Below are positions 25,523-32,922 of a DNA stretch of 38,559 bases, in pieces. The notes under the pieces are model-generated. The model did not search any database, was not told the origin of the DNA, and saw only the letters and a list, made by a program, of their open reading frames with translations. Position 1 is the first letter of the stretch. The number at the start of each line of letters is the position of its first letter. The stretch comes from Mesorhizobium sp. L2C084A000 (GTDB lineage Bacteria > Pseudomonadota > Alphaproteobacteria > Rhizobiales > Rhizobiaceae): assembly GCF_000502875.1 (NCBI RefSeq), contig NZ_AYWX01000007.1, positions 185,461 to 224,019 on the forward strand. Direction: 5' to 3'. Both the position numbers and the translations under genes were made by a program.

Positions 25523-25837
25523 CTACTCCACAACGCGATAAATATTCCACAGGCTGGTGCCCGACACGACATAGGGCTCGATCTCCTTGCCCCATTTTGC
25601 ATGCCCGTCGATCTTGCCGATCTTGGCGAAGAACGCCTCCAACTGGGCCAGGCTTTCGACCTGGTGATGGGACTCGACCGTCGCCTCCCGCGCGCCGATC
25701 GAACCGGTCATGATCTGGAATTCCAGCTCGTCGAGGCCGACCTGCGAGCCGATCTCGCGTTCCCATTTCTTCAACAGGTCGAGCACGGTCTGCTTGTGCC
25801 CGAACTTGGCGTCGATCTGCCATCTGGCGCTGAACAT
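25523..25837 (-). CDS. Conserved hypothetical protein, possible NIPSNAP/dimeric alpha-beta barrel
   Basis: I do not firmly recognise this 104-residue protein. It opens MFSARWQIDAKFGHKQTVLDLLKKW and has a central HHQVESLAQLEAFFAKI stretch, giving an alternating strand-helix-strand pattern similar to NIPSNAP or other dimeric ferredoxin-like barrel proteins. There is no signal peptide, membrane segment or cysteine. The ATG at 25837 has AGGAG 6 bases upstream. It lies 55 bases after the SnoaL-like gene on the same strand, and so is probably the last gene of that operon. Confidence 0.75.
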   Translation of the reverse strand: MFSARWQIDAKFGHKQTVLDLLKKWEREIGSQVGLDELEFQIMTGSIGAREATVESHHQVESLAQLEAFFAKIGKIDGHAKWGKEIEPYVVSGTSLWNIYRVVE

Positions 25838-25892
25838 CGTCTTCTCCTCCAGCTTTGCGGCCCAGGCCGCGATTGATCCACCGGCTGTTGGT

Positions 25893-26255
25893 CTACTCGT
25901 CCCAGGCCTGCACGACGGTCTGCCTTGCGATCCGCCCGTCCTTCAGCTCCAGCATCGCCGCGCAGAACACCTTGGTGCCGTCCGGATAGGCGCAGGCCTG
26001 GGTGAAGGCGAGACTGTCGCCGTCGGCGATGGTGGTATCGACCTTGTGGGTCATCGCGCGGCTGCAGATGTCGTCCCAGAATGTGGTGATCGCGGCGCGC
26101 CCGCGGATTTCACGCGGCTTGCTCGGCGGGTTGTTGCGGTCGATCACCCGCACCAGCGCGTCGTCGGCGTAGAAGCTCGACAGCATCTTTCCATCACGGG
26201 TTTCGATGGCCTTCTTGATCGCCGCGCCATCCACTGTTTGGGTCTTGGTCAGCAT
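25893..26255 (-). CDS. SnoaL/NTF2-like domain protein
   Basis: The 120-residue protein fits the NTF2-like cone fold: an N-terminal helix AAIKKAIETRDGKMLSSFYADDALVRVID, then REIRGRAAITTFWDDI, and a C-terminal ELKDGRIARQTVVQAWDE. These are typical of SnoaL-like polyketide-cyclase or ketosteroid-isomerase relatives of unknown substrate. The ATG at 26255 is chosen because GGAGA lies 5-7 bases upstream; longer readings run into the preceding gene in another frame. It sits between the AhpD-like gene and the small hypothetical gene on one strand. Confidence 0.83.
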   Translation of the reverse strand: MLTKTQTVDGAAIKKAIETRDGKMLSSFYADDALVRVIDRNNPPSKPREIRGRAAITTFWDDICSRAMTHKVDTTIADGDSLAFTQACAYPDGTKVFCAAMLELKDGRIARQTVVQAWDE

Positions 26256-26332
26256 GTCATTCTCCATTGGCCCGTCTTCCGGGCGGTTGATGGTCGAAGT
26301 GCTGCCCGGCGCTTGTCGCCAGGCAGTGGTTT

Positions 26333-26812
26333 TTACTGCGACTTCGCCTTGACGGCCGCGAACACGTCGTCGGCCTGCTTCTTGAAGGTCGTCAGATCGA
26401 CCTGGCTGCCGTTGAGCATCGTCGACCAGTGGCGCACGATCGCGGACATCGCCACCGCCTCCTTGATCTCCTCGTCGCTGGCGCCGTTGAGCCTGGCCGC
26501 CTCGGTGTGGAAATAGATGCAATACTGGCACGGGATTTGTGCTGCGACGGCGAGGCCCAGCAGTTCCTTGGTCTTGCCGTCAAGCGCCGTCTTCGGGTTG
26601 AGCTGCACGCCCTTGATCTCGGCCCAGGCGCCGGCGACGGCCACATCCGGCAACGTCTTGAACATGTCCGGCACCGAGCCGAGCGTCGCCTCAATGTCCT
26701 TGTAGGTCGCCGCCGCGGACGCATCCTCGGCCTTTGCCGGAGCGATGGCGAACAGCGCTCCAATGCCTGCCGCTATCACAAGCGATTTGAGTGTTTGGTT
26801 CGACGTCAGCAT
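26333..26812 (-). CDS. Exported AhpD-like (carboxymuconolactone decarboxylase family) protein
   Basis: The 159-residue precursor has a clear signal peptide (residues 1-28; hydrophobic SLVIAAGIGALFAIAPAKA, cleavage near AKA-ED) followed by an AhpD/CMD domain. The redox motif CxxCxxxH is present as Cys95, Cys98 and His102 (CQYCIYFH), with the usual KTKELLGLAVAA before it. Most AhpD-like proteins are cytoplasmic and reduce peroxiredoxins, so export is unusual. The ATG at 26812 has GGAGGAGG directly upstream. It lies 108 bases downstream of the hybrid LuxR gene, on the same strand. Confidence 0.87.
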   Translation of the reverse strand: MLTSNQTLKSLVIAAGIGALFAIAPAKAEDASAAATYKDIEATLGSVPDMFKTLPDVAVAGAWAEIKGVQLNPKTALDGKTKELLGLAVAAQIPCQYCIYFHTEAARLNGASDEEIKEAVAMSAIVRHWSTMLNGSQVDLTTFKKQADDVFAAVKAKSQ

Positions 26813-26920
26813 TTCCTCCTCCGTTCGCAGCACCTTTCCGGCGACATCCGCCTGGCCTGCATGGGAGAATTGATAGCGCCTAGCCGCCCTTGGCCGCTTC
26901 GCCCGAAAGCGCCATGGCTC

Positions 26921-28474
26921 TCATGGCCCGTGCGGGCCAGGGTGCCTGACCGAGAACGCCGCCGCCGCCGCCCGCGACGGCAGGTCCAGCTTGAGCAGTA
27001 TGTTGGCGACATGGCGCTTGACCGTGTGTTCGCTCAGCCTCAATTCGGCGGCGATCGCGGCATTGCTCTTGCCGTCGGCGACGAGGCTCACCACCTCGGT
27101 TTCGCGCGCCGTCAATGCGGCAGGCTCGGCAGCCTTGGGTTTGGGCCGGCAGGCGGGTTCCAGGTGTTGTTCGGACGTCGCATGGACCAGCGCCAACGGC
27201 TCCTCCAACTCGTCGACGCTGATGCGCCCGGCGTCGGTGAAATGCAGGCCCGACCCAGCCGCTAGATCGGCGATCAGACGCGACGCGATAATGTCGCCGC
27301 GGCCGGCATGGGCGGCTAGTTGCATCGCCACCCGCGCGGTCATCCCAACGGGCGGACCGCGCACTTCGATCTCGCCGACATGCGCCCCTTGCGCGCTTGC
27401 CACGCCGATTTCCTGCGCCGCCTCGCGCAGCGCCGCCGCGCAGCGAATGGCGCGTGCCGGGCCATCGAAGCGCGAAATCATCAACTCGCCCTGCAGGCCC
27501 ACAGAGCGCCCGCCATGGCGCCCGACCAGCAGCTGCCAGGTTTCCTGAAAGCGTTGGCTGCGTTCGCTCCACATGCGGTCGCCGAGCCGCGCCGTGTCGT
27601 AGATGCGTGTCACCAGCAGCGCCGCCAGCACACGGTCCACTTCGCCTACGGCGCGCTCGCCGGTCAGGAATTCCTCGATCAAGTCGGCCACCCCATCGAC
27701 ATCGCCGGTCCAGATCGGATGATCGCGTCCCGGAATCTCGACGAGCCGGGCATCGGGAATCTTTTGCGCAAGGAAGCGGCTGGCATCGGGGTCGACCCGC
27801 GCATCGTTGCGGCGATGTATCACAAGCGTCGGCGCGCTGATCACGCTCAGGATATGGCGGATGTCGACGTCGGCGTTCATGCGCGCCAGCGCCGCCGCCG
27901 AAGTCGGGCTCGCCGATAATCGTTCGAAACGTGCCCACCACTGAGCGAAATGCGCGTCGTCGACCCGGCTCGGCGCGAAATGGGGCAGCGTGGCGCCGGT
28001 GCCCCAGGCTGTCTCCGCCATCTCGATGAAAGCGTCGAGGCGTTCGCGCGACATCACCCATTTGTGGAAATGCGCATAGCCGCCATAGAGCGCCAGAGCT
28101 CGCGTCCGCTCCGGATAGGTGGCGGCGAACAGCATCGCCATCGGCGCGCCTTCGGAGGAGCCGAGCAGGGCTGCACGGCCGCTGCCGGCGGCGTCCATAA
28201 CCGCGCGCACATCGTCCATCCGCGTTTCGAGACTGGGCAGGTTATGGGCGTCGACGCGGTCGGACAGGCCGGTGCCGCGCTTGTCGAACAGGATCAGCCG
28301 CGAGAATGCCGAAAGCCGCTTCAAGAGCCTGGTATAGCCCTCGTCTTCCCAGTGCAGGTCGAGGTTGGAAATGAAACCCGGCACGAAGACGAGATCGAAC
28401 GATCCCTGCCCGACCACCTGATAGGCGATCCGCACATCGCCGCTACGGGCGTATCGCGTCTCGATCGGCCTCAC
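26921..28474 (-). CDS. Hybrid regulator: alpha/beta hydrolase, cyclase-like domain, LuxR HTH
   Basis: The 517-residue protein combines three parts. Residues ~10-270 are an alpha/beta hydrolase with nucleophile motif GSSEG (Ser107), a late acid near Asp224 and His252 in GRDHPIW. Residues ~283-430 align with class III adenylate/guanylate cyclases (DGPARAIRCAAALR; HVGEIEVRG). Residues ~452-510 are a LuxR/GerE helix-turn-helix (LTARETEVVSLVADGKSNAAIA). The cyclase metal sites look lost: VTRIYDTA replaces the usual FTDIVGST and QGELM the usual GDG. This suggests a ligand-responsive transcription factor rather than a cyclase. The start is a GTG at 28474. It precedes three same-strand genes it may control. 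Confidence 0.88.
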   Translation of the reverse strand: MRPIETRYARSGDVRIAYQVVGQGSFDLVFVPGFISNLDLHWEDEGYTRLLKRLSAFSRLILFDKRGTGLSDRVDAHNLPSLETRMDDVRAVMDAAGSGRAALLGSSEGAPMAMLFAATYPERTRALALYGGYAHFHKWVMSRERLDAFIEMAETAWGTGATLPHFAPSRVDDAHFAQWWARFERLSASPTSAAALARMNADVDIRHILSVISAPTLVIHRRNDARVDPDASRFLAQKIPDARLVEIPGRDHPIWTGDVDGVADLIEEFLTGERAVGEVDRVLAALLVTRIYDTARLGDRMWSERSQRFQETWQLLVGRHGGRSVGLQGELMISRFDGPARAIRCAAALREAAQEIGVASAQGAHVGEIEVRGPPVGMTARVAMQLAAHAGRGDIIASRLIADLAAGSGLHFTDAGRISVDELEEPLALVHATSEQHLEPACRPKPKAAEPAALTARETEVVSLVADGKSNAAIAAELRLSEHTVKRHVANILLKLDLPSRAAAAAFSVRHPGPHGP

Positions 28475-28492
28475 GAGATTTCCACCCCGGCC

Positions 28493-28511
28493 TGACGATT
28501 TCTGGTCGTCA
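28493..28511. promoter_or_regulatory. TGACGA-N7-TCGTCA dyad upstream of the hybrid regulator
   Basis: A perfect 6-bp inverted repeat with a seven-base spacer lies 19 bases before the GTG of the LuxR hybrid and after the fdsD stop. LuxR-type proteins bind dyads of about this size near promoters, so autoregulation is possible. A chance occurrence cannot be excluded. Confidence 0.35.
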
Positions 28512-28586
28512 AACCATAGCAGAACAGCGCAGATTGCGGCAGCTAAACTTTAGCGATGGAGAATATAAGCCGGCGCGGCTTGGCGA

Positions 28587-28898
28587 CTATTCCTGCGAGG
28601 CGGCGACATCGGCAGGGGAGGGCTCGAGTCCGAGTTTGAGGTCGGCCGCAGCCGGCGTGATCGGCCGCCTGATCCTGGCGGAGGCGGCCACCACCAACTC
28701 GTTGAAGTTCCCGGTGCCGTCGTCCAGCATTTCGAAGAACTGCCGCCGCATCCTCGGCTCCCAGAACTTGTTGATGTGCTCGGCGACGCCGGCAATGCCT
28801 TCCTCGCGCGGCTTGGAATGGAAGAAATCGGCGATCTGGTTTGCCATGCGCACCAGCTTCTCGGCGGTGCTCATAATGTGTTCTTCGTCATGCGACAT
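28587..28898 (-). CDS. fdsD: Formate dehydrogenase subunit delta
   Basis: The 103-residue protein carries the FdsD signature EKLVRMANQIADFFHS followed by a helical HINKFWEPRMRRQFFEML. In the fdsGBACD system the delta subunit is needed for an active enzyme, probably in cofactor insertion or assembly, and is not a redox subunit. The start at 28898 (MSHDEE) overlaps the end of fdhD by 11 bases; an internal ATG at 28874 (MSTAEK) closer to the conserved region is a good alternative. It is the last recognisable gene of the fds operon. Confidence 0.9.
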   Translation of the reverse strand: MSHDEEHIMSTAEKLVRMANQIADFFHSKPREEGIAGVAEHINKFWEPRMRRQFFEMLDDGTGNFNELVVAASARIRRPITPAAADLKLGLEPSPADVAASQE

Positions 28899-29715
28899 GC
28901 TTGGCAACTCCGCAAACCACCCGGTCGGGGTGGGTGAAAATATCAAAATCGTCGCCGCGAACCAGCGCCACCAGCGTCATGCCGGCCTCTTGCGCCGTGC
29001 GGATGGCAAGTGCGGTCGGCGCCGAGACGGCGATGATGAAGGCCGAGCCGATAGAAGCCGTCTTCTGCACCATTTCAACCGAAACCCTGGATGTCACCAC
29101 GACAGCACCGGATGCGCCGTCGATGCGGGCTTTGGCCAGCGCGCCGGCCAGCTTGTCGAGCGCATTGTGACGGCCGACATCTTCGCGCGCCATGACGATG
29201 CCCTTGCCAGGTACATAGAAGCCGGCGGCGTGCACGGCTCCGGTCTCGGTGTGCAGCGGCTGCACTTTCGACAGAAGCTTGACCGAACGGACAATGTCGT
29301 CGGCATCAAGCGTAAGCTTTGAAGCACCAACCGCGTCGACCGAACGCATCGCCTCCTCAATCGACTCGATGCCGCAGAGCCCGCAGCCGACCGGGCCAGC
29401 CAGTCGTCTACGTCGCGCCTCGAAACGTGTATTGGCTCGATCCTTCAGCCGGATCTGGATATCGATGCCGGCGCCATGATCCTCGACCTCGATCGCCTCG
29501 ATCTCGTCAGGTGCGGCGATTATGCCTTCGGTCAGCGAGAAACCGAGCGCGAAATCCTCGAAATCGGCCGGGCTTGCCATCATCACCGCATGGGTGGTGC
29601 CGGCAAAGGAGAAGGCCACCGGCGTCTCTTCCGGCACCATGCGGTCGGCAGCAGCCGTGCCGCTGGCGCGATGCGCCAAGCGGGAAATTTGGCTGAGAGG
29701 CTGGCGGGTACGCAT
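28888..29715 (-). CDS. fdhD: Formate dehydrogenase sulfurtransferase FdhD (FdsC)
   Basis: The 275-residue chaperone transfers sulfur from a cysteine desulfurase to the molybdenum cofactor before its insertion into formate dehydrogenase. The sulfur-relay CxxC is present as Cys111-Gly-Leu-Cys114 (GPVGCGLCGIESI), and the AREDVGRHNALDKL signature is intact. In Cupriavidus the equivalent gene in this position is called fdsC. The start at 29715 is chosen because its ATG overlaps the stop of the preceding small gene (TGATG); an ATG six codons upstream at 29733 is possible. Confidence 0.93.
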   Translation of the reverse strand: MRTRQPLSQISRLAHRASGTAAADRMVPEETPVAFSFAGTTHAVMMASPADFEDFALGFSLTEGIIAAPDEIEAIEVEDHGAGIDIQIRLKDRANTRFEARRRRLAGPVGCGLCGIESIEEAMRSVDAVGASKLTLDADDIVRSVKLLSKVQPLHTETGAVHAAGFYVPGKGIVMAREDVGRHNALDKLAGALAKARIDGASGAVVVTSRVSVEMVQKTASIGSAFIIAVSAPTALAIRTAQEAGMTLVALVRGDDFDIFTHPDRVVCGVAKHVA

Positions 29716-29939
29716 CAGGTACGCTTCATCCAAACAGGCGCCAATTCGGGAACATCATGGGCAATGGCTTCAAACGCCTCGTAGTGTCCGTTGCCCATTA
29801 TCTTGCCGACGATGCTCCGAAGCTTTTCGAAATCTTCTTTGGCAGCATGTCCCTGAATATCACTTAGGAAGCGATCCAGATCGGCGCCTTGCTTCTCACA
29901 AAGGCGAAGGAGCATTTCGTAGGCCTCCTTTCGAGTCAC
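29715..29939 (-). CDS. Small hypothetical protein within the fds operon
   Basis: I do not recognise this 74-residue protein. It is mostly charged and helical (RKEAYEMLLRLCEKQGADLDRFLSDIQG, then EDFEKLRSIVGKIMGNGHYEAFEAI), has one cysteine, and has no signal peptide or membrane segment. The coding case is good: a GTG start with GGAGG 7 bases upstream, 60 bases after fdsA, and a TGATG overlap with fdhD. The Cupriavidus fdsGBACD operon has no gene here. An accessory or assembly role for formate dehydrogenase is possible from position only. Confidence 0.75.
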   Translation of the reverse strand: MTRKEAYEMLLRLCEKQGADLDRFLSDIQGHAAKEDFEKLRSIVGKIMGNGHYEAFEAIAHDVPELAPVWMKRT

Positions 29940-29999
29940 CTTTGTTCCTCCGTCATTGCAACGTCGCCTTCATTTTATCGAAAGCGAGGTTCCCAAAAG

Positions 30000-32912
30000 C
30001 TATTCCGCCGCTTCCAGCTTCGCGATGCGCCGGCTCTGCTTGGCCTGCTCGTCATAGTCGCGCTGCCATTCCGACGGCCCGTTGGAGGCGCCGACCTGAA
30101 CCGCCGTCACCTTGTATTCCGGACAGTTCGTCGCCCAGTCGGAGAAGTCGGTGGTGATGACGTTGGCCTGCGTGTCCGGATGATGGAACGTCGTGTAGAC
30201 GACGCCTGGCGACACCCGGTCGGTGATCAGCGCGCGCAGCGTCGTCTCGCCCGAGCGGCTGGTCAGCCGGACCCAGTCGCCGTCGCGCAAGCCCCGGTTC
30301 TCGGCATCGTGCGGATGGATCTCAAGCCGGTCCTCCGAGTGCCACATGCTGTTGTCGGTGCGCCTGGTCTGCGCGCCGACATTATACTGCGACAGGATGC
30401 GGCCGGTGGTGAGCAGCAGCGGGAAGCGCGGCCCCGTCCTTTCGTCCGTCGCCACATATTCGGTCCGGATGAACTTGCCCTTGCCGCGCACGAACGCATC
30501 GATGTGCATGATCGGGGTGCCGAGCGGCGCCTTCTCGTTGCAGGGCCATTGCACGGATCCTACGCGGTCGAGCAACTCGAAGGAGACGCCGGCGAAGCTC
30601 GGCGTCGTCATCGCGATCTCGTCCATGATCTCCGAGGGATGCTGATAGTTCCAGTCCAGCCCGATCGCGCGGGCAAGCTCCTGCGTCGCCTCCCAATCGG
30701 CGTAGCGCGCCTTCGGCTCAAGAACCTTGCGCACCATGTTGATGCGGCGCTCGGCGTTGGTGAAGGTGCCGTCCTTCTCCAGGAAAGTCGAGCCCGGCAG
30801 GAAGACATGTGCGTAATTTGCGGTCTCGTTGAGGAACAGGTCGTGCACGACGACGCATTCCATCGCGGCAAGGCCGGCGGCGACATGCTTGGTGTCGGGA
30901 TCGGACTGCAGAATGTCTTCGCCCTGGATGTAGATGCCCTTGAAGCTGCCGTCGACGGCGGCATCCAGCATGTTGGGGATGCGCAGGCCGGGTTCGTCGT
31001 CCAGCTTCACGCCCCACAAGGTCTCATAGATATCGCGCACGGCTTCGCCGGAGATGTGGCGGTAGCCGGGCAGTTCGTGCGGGAAGGAGCCCATGTCGCA
31101 GGAGCCCTGCACGTTGTTCTGGCCGCGCAGCGGGTTCACGCCGACGCCGGGCCGGCCGATATTGCCGGTGGCCATGGCGAGATTGGCGATTGCCATCACA
31201 GTGGTCGAACCCTGGCTGTGTTCCGTCACGCCGAGGCCGTAATAGATCGCACCGTTGCCGCCGGTGGCGTAGAGGCGGGCGGCCCCCCGGATCAGTTCGG
31301 GATCGACGCCGGACAATTTGCCGACGGTTTCGGGGCTGTTTTCCGGCAAGGCGACGAACGATGCCCAATCCTGGAACTCCGTCCAGTCGCAGCGTTCGCG
31401 GATGAAGGCTTCGTCGAACAGGCCCTCGGTGACGATCACATGCGCCAGCGCCGTCAGCACGGCCACATTGGTGCCGGGCTTCAGCGGCAGGTGGTAATCC
31501 GCTTCGATATGGGCCGACTTGACCATCTCGGTGCGGCGCGGATCGAGCACGATCAGCTTGGCGCCCTGGCGCAGCCGCTTCTTCAGCCGCGAGGCGAACA
31601 CCGGGTGGGCGGAAGCCGGATTAGCGCCGATGATGACGGCGACGTCGGTGAAGTCGACGGAATCGAAATCCTGCGTGCCGGCCGAGGTGCCATAGGTCTG
31701 GCCGAGCCCGTAGCCCGTCGGCGAATGGCAGACGCGTGCGCAGGTGTCGACATTGTTGTTGCGGAAACCTTGCCGCACCATCTTCTGGACTAGGTAAGTT
31801 TCCTCATTGGTGCAGCGCGACGAGGTTATGCCGCCGATCGAGGTGCGTCCATACTGGTACTGGATGCGGCGGAATTCCTTGGCCGTATGGGCGATCGCCT
31901 CTTCCCAGCTCACCTCGCGCCACGGGTCGGTGACCTTTTCCCGGATCATCGGCGACAGGATGCGGTCCTTGTGGGTGGCATAGCCATAGGCGAAACGGCC
32001 CTTGACGCAGGAATGGCCGTGGTTCGCCTTGCCCTCCTTATAGGGCATCATGCGAACGACTTCGTCACCCTTCACCTCGGCCTTGAATGAGCAGCCGACG
32101 CCGCAATAGGCACAGGTGGTGACGGCGGAGCGCTCCGGCAGGCCCTTGGCAAGCACCGTCTTCTCACGCAGCGCATCGGTTGGACAGGCCTGGACGCAGG
32201 CGCCGCAGGACACGCATTCCGAATCGATGAACGCCTCGTGCATCCCCGCCGAAACCCGGGATTCGAAGCCTCGTCCCTCGATGGTCAGCGCGAAGGTGCC
32301 CTGCACCTCTTCGCAGGCCCGCACGCAGCGCGAGCAGACGATGCATTGCGAGGCATCATAGGTGAAATAGGGGTTGGACTCGTCGCGGGCGATGTAGTCG
32401 ACCCCCAGCGAGCCATGGCCGGGCGCCACGCCACCTTCCGGCTTGACGTGGTTGCGACCTTCGATGCCGTAGCGGTTCTCGATCAGGCCGATCGACTTCG
32501 CCACTGCATCGAACTCGCTGGCGCCGGTTCCGGCCTGTTCGTTCCAGCCGGTCGGATGGTCGGAGACGTAGAGTTCCATGACGCCGCGGCGAATGGCGTC
32601 GAGTCGCTCGGTCTGCGTGCGCACGATCATGCCTTCGCCGACGGGCGTCGTGCAGGAAGCCGGCGTGCCGCCACGTCCTTCGATCTCGACAAGGCAGACA
32701 CGGCACGACCCGAAGGAGTCCAGCATGTCGGTGGCGCAAAGCTTCGGGATCTCGACCCCGCCCTCCATGGCCGCACGCATGATCGAGGTGCCTTCCGGCA
32801 CGGTGATGCTGCGCCCGTCGACGTTCAGCGTGACCTGCTTCTGCGCCTTCGATTGGGGGGTTCCGTAGTCGATCTCTTCGACGAGGGAGGGGAAGTCGGC
32901 CTTGATGTTCAT
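30000..32912 (-). CDS. fdsA: NAD-dependent formate dehydrogenase, alpha (catalytic) subunit
   Basis: The 970-residue subunit oxidises formate to CO2 at a bis-MGD molybdenum centre. Cluster ligands by position: [2Fe-2S] Cys59, 70, 73, 87; ferredoxin-type [4Fe-4S] Cys190, 193, 196, 200 and Cys233, 236, 239, 243; catalytic-domain [4Fe-4S] Cys267, 270, 274, 302. The molybdenum ligand is Cys395 (ARVCHSPT), so it is not a selenoprotein. The NuoG-type His-Cys3 cluster motif expected after SDHP (His119) is absent: residues 121-137 have no cysteine. The start has AGGAG 7 bases upstream, overlapping the fdsB stop. It is the third gene of the fds operon. Confidence 0.96.
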   Translation of the reverse strand: MNIKADFPSLVEEIDYGTPQSKAQKQVTLNVDGRSITVPEGTSIMRAAMEGGVEIPKLCATDMLDSFGSCRVCLVEIEGRGGTPASCTTPVGEGMIVRTQTERLDAIRRGVMELYVSDHPTGWNEQAGTGASEFDAVAKSIGLIENRYGIEGRNHVKPEGGVAPGHGSLGVDYIARDESNPYFTYDASQCIVCSRCVRACEEVQGTFALTIEGRGFESRVSAGMHEAFIDSECVSCGACVQACPTDALREKTVLAKGLPERSAVTTCAYCGVGCSFKAEVKGDEVVRMMPYKEGKANHGHSCVKGRFAYGYATHKDRILSPMIREKVTDPWREVSWEEAIAHTAKEFRRIQYQYGRTSIGGITSSRCTNEETYLVQKMVRQGFRNNNVDTCARVCHSPTGYGLGQTYGTSAGTQDFDSVDFTDVAVIIGANPASAHPVFASRLKKRLRQGAKLIVLDPRRTEMVKSAHIEADYHLPLKPGTNVAVLTALAHVIVTEGLFDEAFIRERCDWTEFQDWASFVALPENSPETVGKLSGVDPELIRGAARLYATGGNGAIYYGLGVTEHSQGSTTVMAIANLAMATGNIGRPGVGVNPLRGQNNVQGSCDMGSFPHELPGYRHISGEAVRDIYETLWGVKLDDEPGLRIPNMLDAAVDGSFKGIYIQGEDILQSDPDTKHVAAGLAAMECVVVHDLFLNETANYAHVFLPGSTFLEKDGTFTNAERRINMVRKVLEPKARYADWEATQELARAIGLDWNYQHPSEIMDEIAMTTPSFAGVSFELLDRVGSVQWPCNEKAPLGTPIMHIDAFVRGKGKFIRTEYVATDERTGPRFPLLLTTGRILSQYNVGAQTRRTDNSMWHSEDRLEIHPHDAENRGLRDGDWVRLTSRSGETTLRALITDRVSPGVVYTTFHHPDTQANVITTDFSDWATNCPEYKVTAVQVGASNGPSEWQRDYDEQAKQSRRIAKLEAAE

Positions 32913-32922
32913 CTGCCAGCTC

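Noticed and set aside
29889..31793. 634-codon plus-strand frame opposite fdsA
   Set aside because: It is an antisense shadow of fdsA, whose cysteine motifs and cofactor sites confirm the minus-strand reading.
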